Shown here in pieces: positions 1-7,600 of a stretch of 41,386 nucleotides of DNA. Source of the stretch: Candidatus Sumerlaeota bacterium (GTDB lineage Bacteria; Sumerlaeota; Sumerlaeia; SLMS01; JAHLLQ01); assembly GCA_030156535.1 (NCBI GenBank), contig JASGMJ010000033.1, positions 1-41,386 on the forward strand. Direction: 5' to 3'. A program made the position numbers and the translations under genes. The stretch's first letter is position 1. The number at the start of each line of letters is the position of its first letter. The notes beneath the pieces are model-generated. The model worked only from the letters and a program-made list of their open reading frames with translations, was not told the origin of the DNA and searched no databases.

Positions 1-787
1 AATGCGCTGAAAAATCACTCAACAGCCGCTACAAAACAACGCTCTGACAACTCAGTGCGGAAGAAATGGCTGGGCGGGAGGGTTGGTCAGAGGTTTCTAT
101 TGATGAGAGCGTGTCTAGTGCACTTGGGACGAGCCTACGGTACTTTGGAGGGCCCCAGGGCTCATGACGTTGTACCCTTCCCGCCTGCCCCCACCCCTCG
201 TGATCTTGCGCCGCGCTCTTTGGCGGCTGGCTTGCGATCGCAGGTCAAGGCCTCCTCGACGCGGTTGACGGGGTGCGCGGGCGGATGCGCGGGCAGGTCG
301 ATGAACGCCTCGCACAATCAGCTCGAAAGCCTTGCACGCGCGGCGATAGAGGGAATCCGTATCGCTATCCTCCAAACCCCTCGCCCTTCTCGCCTTCCGG
401 CAAGTATATAAACTCCGGCGTCCTTCCTTCTGCAAATGGAGGGATTCGAGATCGACGGGCTTTTCTGGAGCGGTTCCAAGGAGGAGTACGAGCGCTGGGT
501 GGCCTACAAGCGCGAGCGTGCAACGGCGTTTGTCCGTGCGGGCTGGTCGGTTTCCTGGTATCCCGACGCGACCAACTCCATAGACGTGTTCTCTCCGCCC
601 CGTCCGCATTCCGGCCTTCCCGGGTACGCCGCGAGGAGCACCCCTTTTGCCCCTCCCGGTGCCGGAATCTGCTTTCGCCGCGTTTGGCGATGTGGGAGGC
701 TTCCCCGATTCGCGTGGGACGCACGCGGCGCGCCAGGCAGTTGTGGCGAGCGTTCCCATCCCCCCTCATTGATTCCCGGAGGCCGCC
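1..787. other. No convincing gene; possible remnant at 436-590
   Basis: Several open frames overlap here on both strands, but they are arginine/proline-rich and look like chance frames in GC-rich DNA. The only stretch with protein-like composition begins with an ATG at 436 (in-frame stop at 409-411 just upstream, no clear ribosome binding site). It reads about 50 plausible residues, rich in acidic and aromatic residues, then turns into Pro/Arg/Gly-rich sequence and runs out of frame into udk. It could be a gene fragment or chance. The end of the region must hold the udk promoter, but I cannot point to clear -35/-10 boxes. Confidence 0.4.
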
Positions 788-1417
788 ATGTCACACCGCT
801 CCTTCATCCTTGGACTCGCCGGGGGCAGCGGCTCGGGCAAGACCACCATCGCCCGCAATCTCGTCGGCAATATCACCGACCGCGCCGTCCCCATCATCAG
901 CCAGGACAATTACTACCGCGACCTCAGTCATCTGCCGCTCGAAGAACGTCACGCCGTGAACTTCGACCATCCCGACTCCATCGACGTCGAACTGTTGGTC
1001 GAACACATCAGCCGCCTGCGCCGTGGCGAAGCCGTGGACATTCCCGTCTACGATTTCGCCACGCACACCCGCCTCGACAAAACGGTGCGCTACGAGTCCT
1101 CGCCCGTCATCGTTCTCGAAGGGATTTTCATCCTGGTGGACCAGCGCCTGCGCGATGTGCTCGACGTGCGCATCTACGTCGACATCGACGCCGACGTTCG
1201 CTTTATCCGCCGTTTGCAGCGCGACGTGAGCGAGCGCGGCCGCAGCCTGACCTCCGTCATCCACCAGTACGAGCAGCAGGTGCGCCCCATGCACCTGCAG
1301 TTCATCGAGCCCAGCAAGCGCTATGCGGACATCATCATTCCGCTCGGCGGGCACAACGCCATCGCCATCGACATGGTGGCGGCGAAGTTGCGCACGATCA
1401 TGGCGGAGCAGTTATAG
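788..1417 (+). CDS. udk: Uridine kinase
   Basis: Phosphorylates uridine (and usually cytidine) to the monophosphate using ATP or GTP; cytoplasmic pyrimidine salvage. The 209-residue length matches the family. The P-loop GGSGSGKT lies at residues 12-19. It is followed by the family's SQDNYY segment, the NFDHPDS segment that lines the nucleoside pocket, PVYDF, VLEGIF, and the arginine-rich RFIRRLQRD lid region. The ATG at 788 has GGAGG at 778-782, spacing 5 nt, so the start is well supported. It stands alone on the plus strand; the next gene, accD, converges on it. No obvious T-tailed terminator follows, but a dispersed repeat (1451-1490) lies downstream. Confidence 0.95.
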   Translation: MSHRSFILGLAGGSGSGKTTIARNLVGNITDRAVPIISQDNYYRDLSHLPLEERHAVNFDHPDSIDVELLVEHISRLRRGEAVDIPVYDFATHTRLDKTVRYESSPVIVLEGIFILVDQRLRDVLDVRIYVDIDADVRFIRRLQRDVSERGRSLTSVIHQYEQQVRPMHLQFIEPSKRYADIIIPLGGHNAIAIDMVAAKLRTIMAEQL

Positions 1418-1450
1418 GGGGGGCACCACGGGGACACGGAGAAAAGAGAA

Positions 1451-1490
1451 CCACGAATCGCACGAATCGGCACGAAGAAGGAAGAGCGCG
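1451..1490 (+). repeat. Dispersed intergenic repeat, copy 1
   Basis: The sequence has an internally repetitive ACGAATC/GCACGAA pattern followed by a purine-rich GAAGAAGGAAGAGCG run. Positions 1460-1488 match the reverse complement of 4666-4694 at 27 of 29 bases by eye. It lies between convergent udk and accD. I infer a dispersed non-coding repeat family. It encodes no protein, and I do not recognise a named element with certainty. Confidence 0.55.
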
Positions 1491-1618
1491 GAGCGAAGAC
1501 GGTATCCGTTGTCAGTCACGGCAGAGAGTCCCGAATGGGACGACTGAACCGTTGATGACAAAGCGACTGCGATTCCTGTCGGTGTTCTTGAAATCGTCTC
1601 CCCTCGCGTCAGGTCGCG

Positions 1619-2593
1619 TCAGGACTTGCGTGAATCGCTCTGCACCGCTTTCTTCTTCGCCTTCGCGGGTGCTTCGGCGGGTTTGGGAGAGGGGGTGTTG
1701 ATGCGGTGCTGTTCGCCTTCTTCGTCGAACTCCGCGGCGGGGAGATGGCGCATCTGGCGCAGCAGCGTGATCAGCTTGCCGCGCATTTCATGGCGATGCA
1801 CCACGAGGTCGATGAACCCGTGCTGCTGGACGAATTCGGCGGTCTGGAAATTGTCGGGCAACGTCTGGCGAATGGTCTGCTCGATGACGCGGCGTCCGGC
1901 AAAGCCCACGTAGGCGCCGGGCTCGCTGATGACCAGGTCGCCGAGCGAGGCGAAGCTGGCCATGACGCCCGCCGTCGAGGGGTCCGCCAGGATCGAGAGG
2001 AACGGCACGCGGTTTTCCTGAAGCAGCTTGCACATGATCGACGTCTTGGCGAGCTGCATCAGCGACAGGATGCCTTCCTGCATGCGGGCGCCACCCGTCG
2101 AGGAAATCGTGATGCACACGCGTTCCTCGTGGATGGCCATTTCCATGACGCGGGCGACCTTCTCGCCGACGACGCAGCCCATCGAGCCGCCCATGAAGGG
2201 GAAGTCCATTGCGGCGATGGCGACGGGCACTTCGCCGATCGTGCCACGCCCCGTGACGATGGCGTCGTTCTGGCCGGTTTTCTTGCGGGTCGCCTCCACG
2301 CGTTCGGGGTACGGCTTGCTGTCCACAAACTTCAACGGGTCGCCGGAAACGAGGTCCGCGTCGGTTTCCTCGAACGACCCCTCGTCGAGCAGGAGGTCGA
2401 GGCGCTCAAGCGCGTCGAGGCGTTCGTGGCGATTGCACTTCGGGCACACCTTCCAGTTCGCGACGAAGTCCTTTGTGCGCGTGATCGCGCCGCAGGTGTC
2501 GCACTTGTTCCAAAGGTCCTTGCCAATGCGTTCGCGCTGCGTGGGCGGCTGGATGGTGATGAACTGGGGAGTGGGGCGGCGGAACCAGCGCAT
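1619..2593 (-). CDS. accD: Acetyl-CoA carboxylase carboxyltransferase subunit beta
   Basis: Beta half of the carboxyltransferase that moves the carboxyl group from biotin-BCCP to acetyl-CoA, giving malonyl-CoA for fatty acid synthesis; works with AccA in the cytoplasm. The protein is 324 residues. The N-terminal zinc finger is visible as CDTC followed by CPKC, about 20 residues apart. The crotonase-like core follows with GRGTIGEVPV, DFPFMGGSMG, the oxyanion-hole segment SSTGGARMQEG, and DPSTAGVMASFA. The ATG at 2593 is preceded by a GAAGGAAG-like ribosome binding site; the frame stays open farther upstream but that part is low-complexity and not needed. It lies 25 nt after sppA on the same strand, so the two are probably cotranscribed. 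The C-terminal ~25 residues are Lys/Ala/Pro-rich. Confidence 0.96.
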   Translation of the reverse strand: MRWFRRPTPQFITIQPPTQRERIGKDLWNKCDTCGAITRTKDFVANWKVCPKCNRHERLDALERLDLLLDEGSFEETDADLVSGDPLKFVDSKPYPERVEATRKKTGQNDAIVTGRGTIGEVPVAIAAMDFPFMGGSMGCVVGEKVARVMEMAIHEERVCITISSTGGARMQEGILSLMQLAKTSIMCKLLQENRVPFLSILADPSTAGVMASFASLGDLVISEPGAYVGFAGRRVIEQTIRQTLPDNFQTAEFVQQHGFIDLVVHRHEMRGKLITLLRQMRHLPAAEFDEEGEQHRINTPSPKPAEAPAKAKKKAVQSDSRKS

Positions 2594-2618
2594 AGGGGCT
2601 TCCTTCTTGAAACTCTGC

Positions 2619-3617
2619 TCAGGGCATCCAGAGGTAGTTGAACGGCTCGGTGACGGGTTCAGCGAGGCTTCTGGCGTCGAAGTTGACGATGTTGACCTGC
2701 GAGGCCGCGGGCTTTTCGTTCGCGCGGCTTCCGGGCATCGAGGCGGCGTAGAGCGACTCGGTCGTCTGTGCCGCACTGCGCGAGACGATCACCACCGACG
2801 CGCCCGCCAGGTCGAAGTCGTTTTCGACGGCCTCGACGACCTCGTCGAGATACGCGATGCCGTCGATCAGCCCGGCGTCAACAGCCTGTTGGGCGGTGTA
2901 GACGCGCCCGTCGGCCAGCGCCACGATTTCCTCGCGCTCCAGATTCGTGCGGTTTGCCGCGATGACATCCACGAACTTGCCGTAGAAATCGTCGATCATC
3001 GCCTGATAGATCGCGCGCGACTCGTCATCCATGTCGCGATAGAACGCGCCGCCGTCCTTCTGGGCGCCGGACTTGATGGCGTTCATTTTCAGTCCGACCA
3101 TCTTCATCAGGCCGGTGGCCTCGGGGAAGACGCCGATGACGCCGATCGAGCCGGTGATCGACGTCGGCGCGGCGTAAATTTTATCCGATGCCATGCTGAC
3201 ATAGTAGCCGCCGGACGCGGCCACCGTCTGCATCGAGACGTAGACGGGGAGGTCGGTTTCCGCGCGGAACGCTTCGAGTTCGTGGTACATGATGTCGCTG
3301 GCGGTGACGCCGCCGCCGGGGGTGTCAACGCGCAGGATGACGGCCTTGACGCGGCGGTCTTCCCGGACGGCGGCGAGCTTCTTGGCCAGATCGACCACGC
3401 TGCTGTCGGCGGAGAAGAACCCGTCGCCCGAGCCGCCGGAATTCAGCACGCCGGAGACCTCGATGATGGCGATCTTCTTCGGCATGATGCCGCTGCCGTC
3501 GCGGTATACGACTTGCCTCACCTCGGCACCGCCGGGCAGACTGATCGGGATGATGATACAGCCCTGCAAAAGGCTGGCAAAGAGCAGGGCAAAAGCGAAA
3601 AACGCGAAATGGCGCAC
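2619..3617 (-). CDS. sppA: Signal peptide peptidase SppA-type serine protease (S49), lipoprotein form
   Basis: S49-family protease that degrades released signal peptides and other membrane-associated peptides. At 332 residues it is the short, single-domain type. Residues 1-20 form a hydrophobic signal ending in LLQGC, which fits a lipobox with Cys20 as the lipidated residue; most SppA proteins instead keep a plain membrane anchor. The nucleophile should be Ser135 in TVAASGGYY and the general base Lys182 in AIKSGAQKD, by comparison with the short Bacillus-type enzyme. TGSIGVIG lies between them. The GTG start at 3617 is supported by AAGGAG (3626-3631) 8 nt upstream. Divergent from dapF and followed closely by accD. 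Confidence 0.92.
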   Translation of the reverse strand: MRHFAFFAFALLFASLLQGCIIIPISLPGGAEVRQVVYRDGSGIMPKKIAIIEVSGVLNSGGSGDGFFSADSSVVDLAKKLAAVREDRRVKAVILRVDTPGGGVTASDIMYHELEAFRAETDLPVYVSMQTVAASGGYYVSMASDKIYAAPTSITGSIGVIGVFPEATGLMKMVGLKMNAIKSGAQKDGGAFYRDMDDESRAIYQAMIDDFYGKFVDVIAANRTNLEREEIVALADGRVYTAQQAVDAGLIDGIAYLDEVVEAVENDFDLAGASVVIVSRSAAQTTESLYAASMPGSRANEKPAASQVNIVNFDARSLAEPVTEPFNYLWMP

Positions 3618-3705
3618 GGTGGAGACTCCTTGGGAGGGCCTTGCGGATCCTGACTGGCACCGCGCCTCCGATTCTCCTCGAAGCCCACCACGGAGCCCCC
3701 CGGGG

Positions 3706-4590
3706 ATGCAACTAAAGGTCTTCAAGTACGAAGCAGCAGGCAACGATTTCGCCGCCCTCTGGGACCCGCACGCGAATCTGCCCGATGGCGCGCCCATGGA
3801 GCAACTCGCCCGCGCGCTGTGCGACCGGCGCCGCGGCATCGGTGCCGACGGCATTCTGGTGCTGCGCCCCGCCGACGTTCCCGGCGCAGACTTTCGCATG
3901 GTTTATCATAACGCGGACGGCTCGCGGGGCGAAATGTGCGGCAATGGCGCCCGCAGCATCGCCCGCTTTGCCCGCCTGATGGGCATGGCGCGCGACGAGA
4001 TGGCCTTCGAGACCGACGCCGGGCCCTACCGCGCGTCGCTCATCCCCGGCGGCGCCGCGGTGGCGTTTCCGCCCGTGCCCGGCCTGCCCGGCGCCCGCCC
4101 GGCCGAGGCCAATGGCCGCGCCTGGCAGATCGACTTCCTGCGCGTCGGCGTCCCCCACGCCGTCGTCTGGGTGGAGGACCTCGCCTCCCTGGACGTTGCC
4201 GCCAACGGCCACGCCCTGCGCCATCATGCGGCCTTTGCCCCCGCCGGAACGAACGTCAACTTCGCCACCCCCGACCCGGACGATCCCACCCTCGTCCGCA
4301 TCCGCACCTACGAGCGCGGCGTCGAGGCCGAAACGCTGGCCTGCGGCACCGGTTCGACGGCCACGGCGCTGTGCCGCGCGCGGCGCCTGGGGCTCTCGGG
4401 CGCCCAGACGATGCGGATCGTCCCGACCAGTGGCGAGACGCTGACCATTGGCTTCCGTCTCACGGCGGACGGTGCGGAGGATGTGACGCTGAGCGGCCCG
4501 GCCCGCCTGGTGTTCTCCACGGTGCTGGAGTGGGACCCGGCCACCGGCGCGCTGCTGCCGTTCGACGCGGCACTGGGCAGGAAACTCTGA
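3706..4590 (+). CDS. dapF: Diaminopimelate epimerase
   Basis: Converts LL- to meso-diaminopimelate for lysine and peptidoglycan synthesis, without cofactor, using two cysteines as acid/base. Both active-site cysteines are present: Cys78 in the MCGNGARSIARF motif and Cys213 in the ETLACGTGSTATAL motif. The N-terminus carries the family signature KYEAAGNDF. The 294-residue length is slightly above the usual ~275. The ATG at 3706 has GGAG at 3692-3695. It is transcribed divergently from sppA across an 88-nt gap that should contain both promoters. No other dap or lys gene is adjacent. Confidence 0.95.
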   Translation: MQLKVFKYEAAGNDFAALWDPHANLPDGAPMEQLARALCDRRRGIGADGILVLRPADVPGADFRMVYHNADGSRGEMCGNGARSIARFARLMGMARDEMAFETDAGPYRASLIPGGAAVAFPPVPGLPGARPAEANGRAWQIDFLRVGVPHAVVWVEDLASLDVAANGHALRHHAAFAPAGTNVNFATPDPDDPTLVRIRTYERGVEAETLACGTGSTATALCRARRLGLSGAQTMRIVPTSGETLTIGFRLTADGAEDVTLSGPARLVFSTVLEWDPATGALLPFDAALGRKL

Positions 4591-4665
4591 GCGCTTTGTA
4601 ACCAACCGTTCACGCGTCCTTTCGGAAATCTCTTCCCGGGGGGATAACGGCTGCCGTCCTCTCGA

Positions 4666-4694
4666 CGCTCTTCCTTCTTCGTGCGGATTCGTGG
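4666..4694 (-). repeat. Dispersed intergenic repeat, copy 2
   Basis: Reverse-complement match (27 of 29 bases by eye) to positions 1460-1488. It sits in the gap between dapF and the pullulanase gene. The surrounding bases do not match the first copy, which argues for a short dispersed element rather than a larger duplication. Confidence 0.55.
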
Positions 4695-4837
4695 CCCATC
4701 ACGCCCGGTTTGTGTGAACCGCTCTATAAAACAGCCCCGATATCGCTGCTAAAATTTGATACCCAAGGCTCCCCTCCCGTGCCGTTTGGCGTGGACATGC
4801 CCGCCTGTCCGTCTTTTGGTGAAGTGCCGTCAATGGA

Positions 4838-4857
4838 TGGCCGGAATAAACCGGCCA
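4838..4857. other. Small perfect inverted repeat upstream of the pullulanase gene
   Basis: TGGCCGG and CCGGCCA (7 bp each) flank a 6-nt AATAAA loop, 32 nt before the pullulanase start. It lacks a following T run, so it is not a convincing intrinsic terminator. It could be an operator or an mRNA 5' hairpin. The rest of the ~300-nt gap between dapF and this gene shows only the dispersed repeat at 4666-4694. Confidence 0.3.
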
Positions 4858-4889
4858 CCTGTTCCAGCCCGACGTTTGAGGGGAAAACA

Positions 4890-7460
4890 ATGAATCGCAC
4901 TATCGCGTTCAGGGGGATTATTACCGTGCTTCTTTCCATCCTGCTTGCATCGTCGTCCCAAGGCCAGGGAGACGGCGGCGCCGCCTCCGCCTCCACGCTC
5001 ATCATCAACTATCATCGCTTTGATGGCGACTATCAGGGCGCCGGGCTTTGGACCTGGGACGGGCGCGAGCAACGCAATCCCGCCAATCAGGAAGTCCTTC
5101 CCGCTGCCGAGACCGACTACGGCGTGCGCTTTGAAATCGACCCCGCGGCCTATGGCAACGACGACGCCCGCGGCGAGCGCATCGGCTTCATCCCACGCCT
5201 GCGCCACTCCTGGGATTACAAGGACGGCAGCGACCGCTACTGGACGCCGGACATGGGGAACGAAATCTGGCTCATCGGCAACGATCCGCAGATCTACACC
5301 ACGCGCCCGGACACCAGCCCCCATCTCGCCAAGGCCACCCTGGATGGCCGCCGCCTCGTGACGCTTGTCCTCACTCATCCCGCCGAGGCCGCATCGGCCA
5401 AGGCCTCCCTTGTCACCCTCGCCACCGAGTCCGGCCAGGCCGTTCCCGTGGCCGAGGCCGCACTTGTTGCCGCGACGCCGAACCTGCTGGAAGTCACCAC
5501 GGCGCAGGACCTCGATCCCGCCGAATCCTACACCGCCACACTCGAAGGGCTCGGCACCGCCGCCGTCGTTCTTGGCAGAATCCTCGACGACCGCGATCTC
5601 TTCTATGCCGACATGCCTCTCGGAGCGCTCTACACGCCCGAGCGCACGACGTTCCGCCTCTTTGCCCCCAACGCCACGGCGGCGCACGTGATCCTCTACG
5701 ACAACGCCACGGGCAACGAGGGGCGCGCCGAACTCGCCCTGCAGCCCATCGGCCACAATATCTGGGAAGCCGGCGTGGACGAGGACCTCCAGGGGCGCCA
5801 CTACATGTTCCGCACGGACACGCGTCTGTTCGGACGCGGCAGGGAAGCCTGGGATCCCTATGCCGTGAACACCACGGGCAACGACGGGCACCCACGGATC
5901 ACCGATCTGCGCGCCACCGACCCCGAGGGCTTCCGCCCCATCCAGCGCCCCCAGTGGGGGAACTCGCTCGCCGACGCCATCATCTACGAAATGCACGTGC
6001 GCGACTTCACCGTCGATGCCTCCTCGGGCGCGGTGAATCGCGGCAAGTACCTCGGCTTCACCGAGACCAACACCCACCTGCCCGGTCATCCCGAAATTGC
6101 GACGGGCATCGCGCACCTCAAGGAACTCGGCGTCACCCACCTCCAGCTCATGCCCCCCTTCGATGCCCACAACGACGAATCGAAGTTCGGGTACAACTGG
6201 GGCTACATGACGGCGGCGTTCTTCTCGCCCGAGGGCATCTACTCCACGGACATCCGCACGGATGCGCGCGTGCGCGAACTCAAGCAACTCGTCAAGGCGC
6301 TGCACGATGCGGGCATCGCGGTGATCTTCGACGTCGTCTACAACCACACCAGCCCCGGCAATCCGTTCGAGGAACTCGCGCCGGGCTACTACCACCGAAT
6401 GAAGGAAGACGGCTCGTTCTGGAACGGCTCGGGCACGGGCAACGAGTTCCGCAGCGAGGCCCCGATGGCGCGCAAGTTCATCGTCGATTCCTGCAAGTTC
6501 TGGGTCGAAGAGTACGGCGTCGATGGATTCCGCTTCGACCTCATGGGCCTCGTTGATCTGGAGACCATGAAGGAAATCCAGAGGGAAGTGAAGGCGCTCT
6601 ATCCCAATGCCCTCGTCTACGGCGAGCCCTGGACGGGCGGGCAGGCGGGCATTGCCCAGATCACCGACAAGAACCGGATCAAGGGCACCGGCATCGGGGC
6701 GTTCAACGACGCCCTGCGTGACGCCATCAAGGGCTCCACGCGCGGCACCGATGGCGGCTATGTGCAGAACGGCAGCCGGCGCGACGACGTGAAGCGCGGC
6801 ATCGCCGGCAGCATGGAACTGTGGACCTCCGATCCCCTGCAGGCGCTCAACTACGTCAGCGCCCACGACGACATGACGCTGTGGGACAAGCTGGCCCACT
6901 CCGCCCCCACGGCAACGCCCGCCGAGCGTGCCCGGATGCAACGCCTGGCCCACGCCATCTGTGCGGTCTCCCAGGGCGGCTGGTTCCTGCACGGCGGTGC
7001 TGAAATGATGCGCACCAAGGACATGGTCGAGAACAGCTACAACGCCGACGATTCCATCAACTCCATCGACTGGAACTGGAAGCGGGAGCACCGCGAAACC
7101 GTTGAGTACGTCAAGGGGCTGATCGCCCTGCGCAAGGCGCATCCGGCCTTCCGCCTGGAGACGGCGGGGGAGGTCCGCGCCCGCCTGGCGTTCCACGACG
7201 CGGCGCTGCCCGACCCGCGCTGCATTGTCTTCACGATCAATGGCGAAGGGCTTGCGGGCGAGTCGTGGAACCGCCTCGCCGTCCTCGTCAATCCGACGGA
7301 GGAGGACCTGACGTTCCCGCTTCCCTTCGGGGAGATGGAGGGCGAGGTCTCGCTGTACGTCCACGATACGGCGGCGAGTGTCTCGCCGCTGGCCACAGCC
7401 AAGGCGATGGAACTGCGCGTCCCCGCCCGCAGCCTCTCGGTCATCGCTCCGGGTAAGTGA
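4890..7460 (+). CDS. Secreted type I pullulanase (GH13, CBM41/CBM48)
   Basis: Hydrolyses alpha-1,6 branch points in pullulan, glycogen or starch. The 856-residue protein starts with a Sec-type signal (about residues 1-25; no lipobox). A CBM41-like starch-binding domain follows (INYHRFDGDYQGAGLWTW, from residue 39), then a CBM48-like domain near 247-320 (TTFRLFAPNATAAHV). The GH13 barrel contains the pullulanase signature YNWGY at 435-439, DVVYNH at 481-486, GFRFDLMG with nucleophile Asp550, YGEPW with acid/base Glu579, and YVSAHDD near Asp660. The ATG at 4890 has GAGGGG 6 nt upstream, and the signal peptide follows it directly. It stands alone between dapF and a regulator gene. Glycogen synthesis (glgC) lies elsewhere in this window, but an extracytoplasmic enzyme more likely acts on external glucan. 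Confidence 0.93.
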   Translation: MNRTIAFRGIITVLLSILLASSSQGQGDGGAASASTLIINYHRFDGDYQGAGLWTWDGREQRNPANQEVLPAAETDYGVRFEIDPAAYGNDDARGERIGFIPRLRHSWDYKDGSDRYWTPDMGNEIWLIGNDPQIYTTRPDTSPHLAKATLDGRRLVTLVLTHPAEAASAKASLVTLATESGQAVPVAEAALVAATPNLLEVTTAQDLDPAESYTATLEGLGTAAVVLGRILDDRDLFYADMPLGALYTPERTTFRLFAPNATAAHVILYDNATGNEGRAELALQPIGHNIWEAGVDEDLQGRHYMFRTDTRLFGRGREAWDPYAVNTTGNDGHPRITDLRATDPEGFRPIQRPQWGNSLADAIIYEMHVRDFTVDASSGAVNRGKYLGFTETNTHLPGHPEIATGIAHLKELGVTHLQLMPPFDAHNDESKFGYNWGYMTAAFFSPEGIYSTDIRTDARVRELKQLVKALHDAGIAVIFDVVYNHTSPGNPFEELAPGYYHRMKEDGSFWNGSGTGNEFRSEAPMARKFIVDSCKFWVEEYGVDGFRFDLMGLVDLETMKEIQREVKALYPNALVYGEPWTGGQAGIAQITDKNRIKGTGIGAFNDALRDAIKGSTRGTDGGYVQNGSRRDDVKRGIAGSMELWTSDPLQALNYVSAHDDMTLWDKLAHSAPTATPAERARMQRLAHAICAVSQGGWFLHGGAEMMRTKDMVENSYNADDSINSIDWNWKREHRETVEYVKGLIALRKAHPAFRLETAGEVRARLAFHDAALPDPRCIVFTINGEGLAGESWNRLAVLVNPTEEDLTFPLPFGEMEGEVSLYVHDTAASVSPLATAKAMELRVPARSLSVIAPGK

Positions 7461-7600
7461 GCCGCCAAAGCTGCTTGCGCTCCCCACCGCGAAGTGTGTC
7501 ATTCGGCCTCGGCAGTGGCTGAAATCCGCCATTGTGGCGAGAGACTTGCGTTGCGCTTTCGCCAAACATCCGCCTCTGCGGGCGGCGATGGGACGATTTC

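Noticed and set aside
1528..1541. Small hairpin GTCCC-GAAT-GGGAC between udk and accD as a terminator
   Set aside because: Only 5 bp with no T run; too weak to call.
2594..2776. N-terminal extension of accD upstream of 2593
   Set aside because: The added ~60 residues are Ser/Pro/Arg-rich and overlap the end of sppA; the ATG at 2593 has a good ribosome binding site and matches the family start.
4830..7565. A ~900-codon minus-strand frame opposite the pullulanase gene
   Set aside because: Antisense shadow of a gene whose catalytic motifs are all present; the translated product is Gly/Arg/Val-rich with no recognisable domain.
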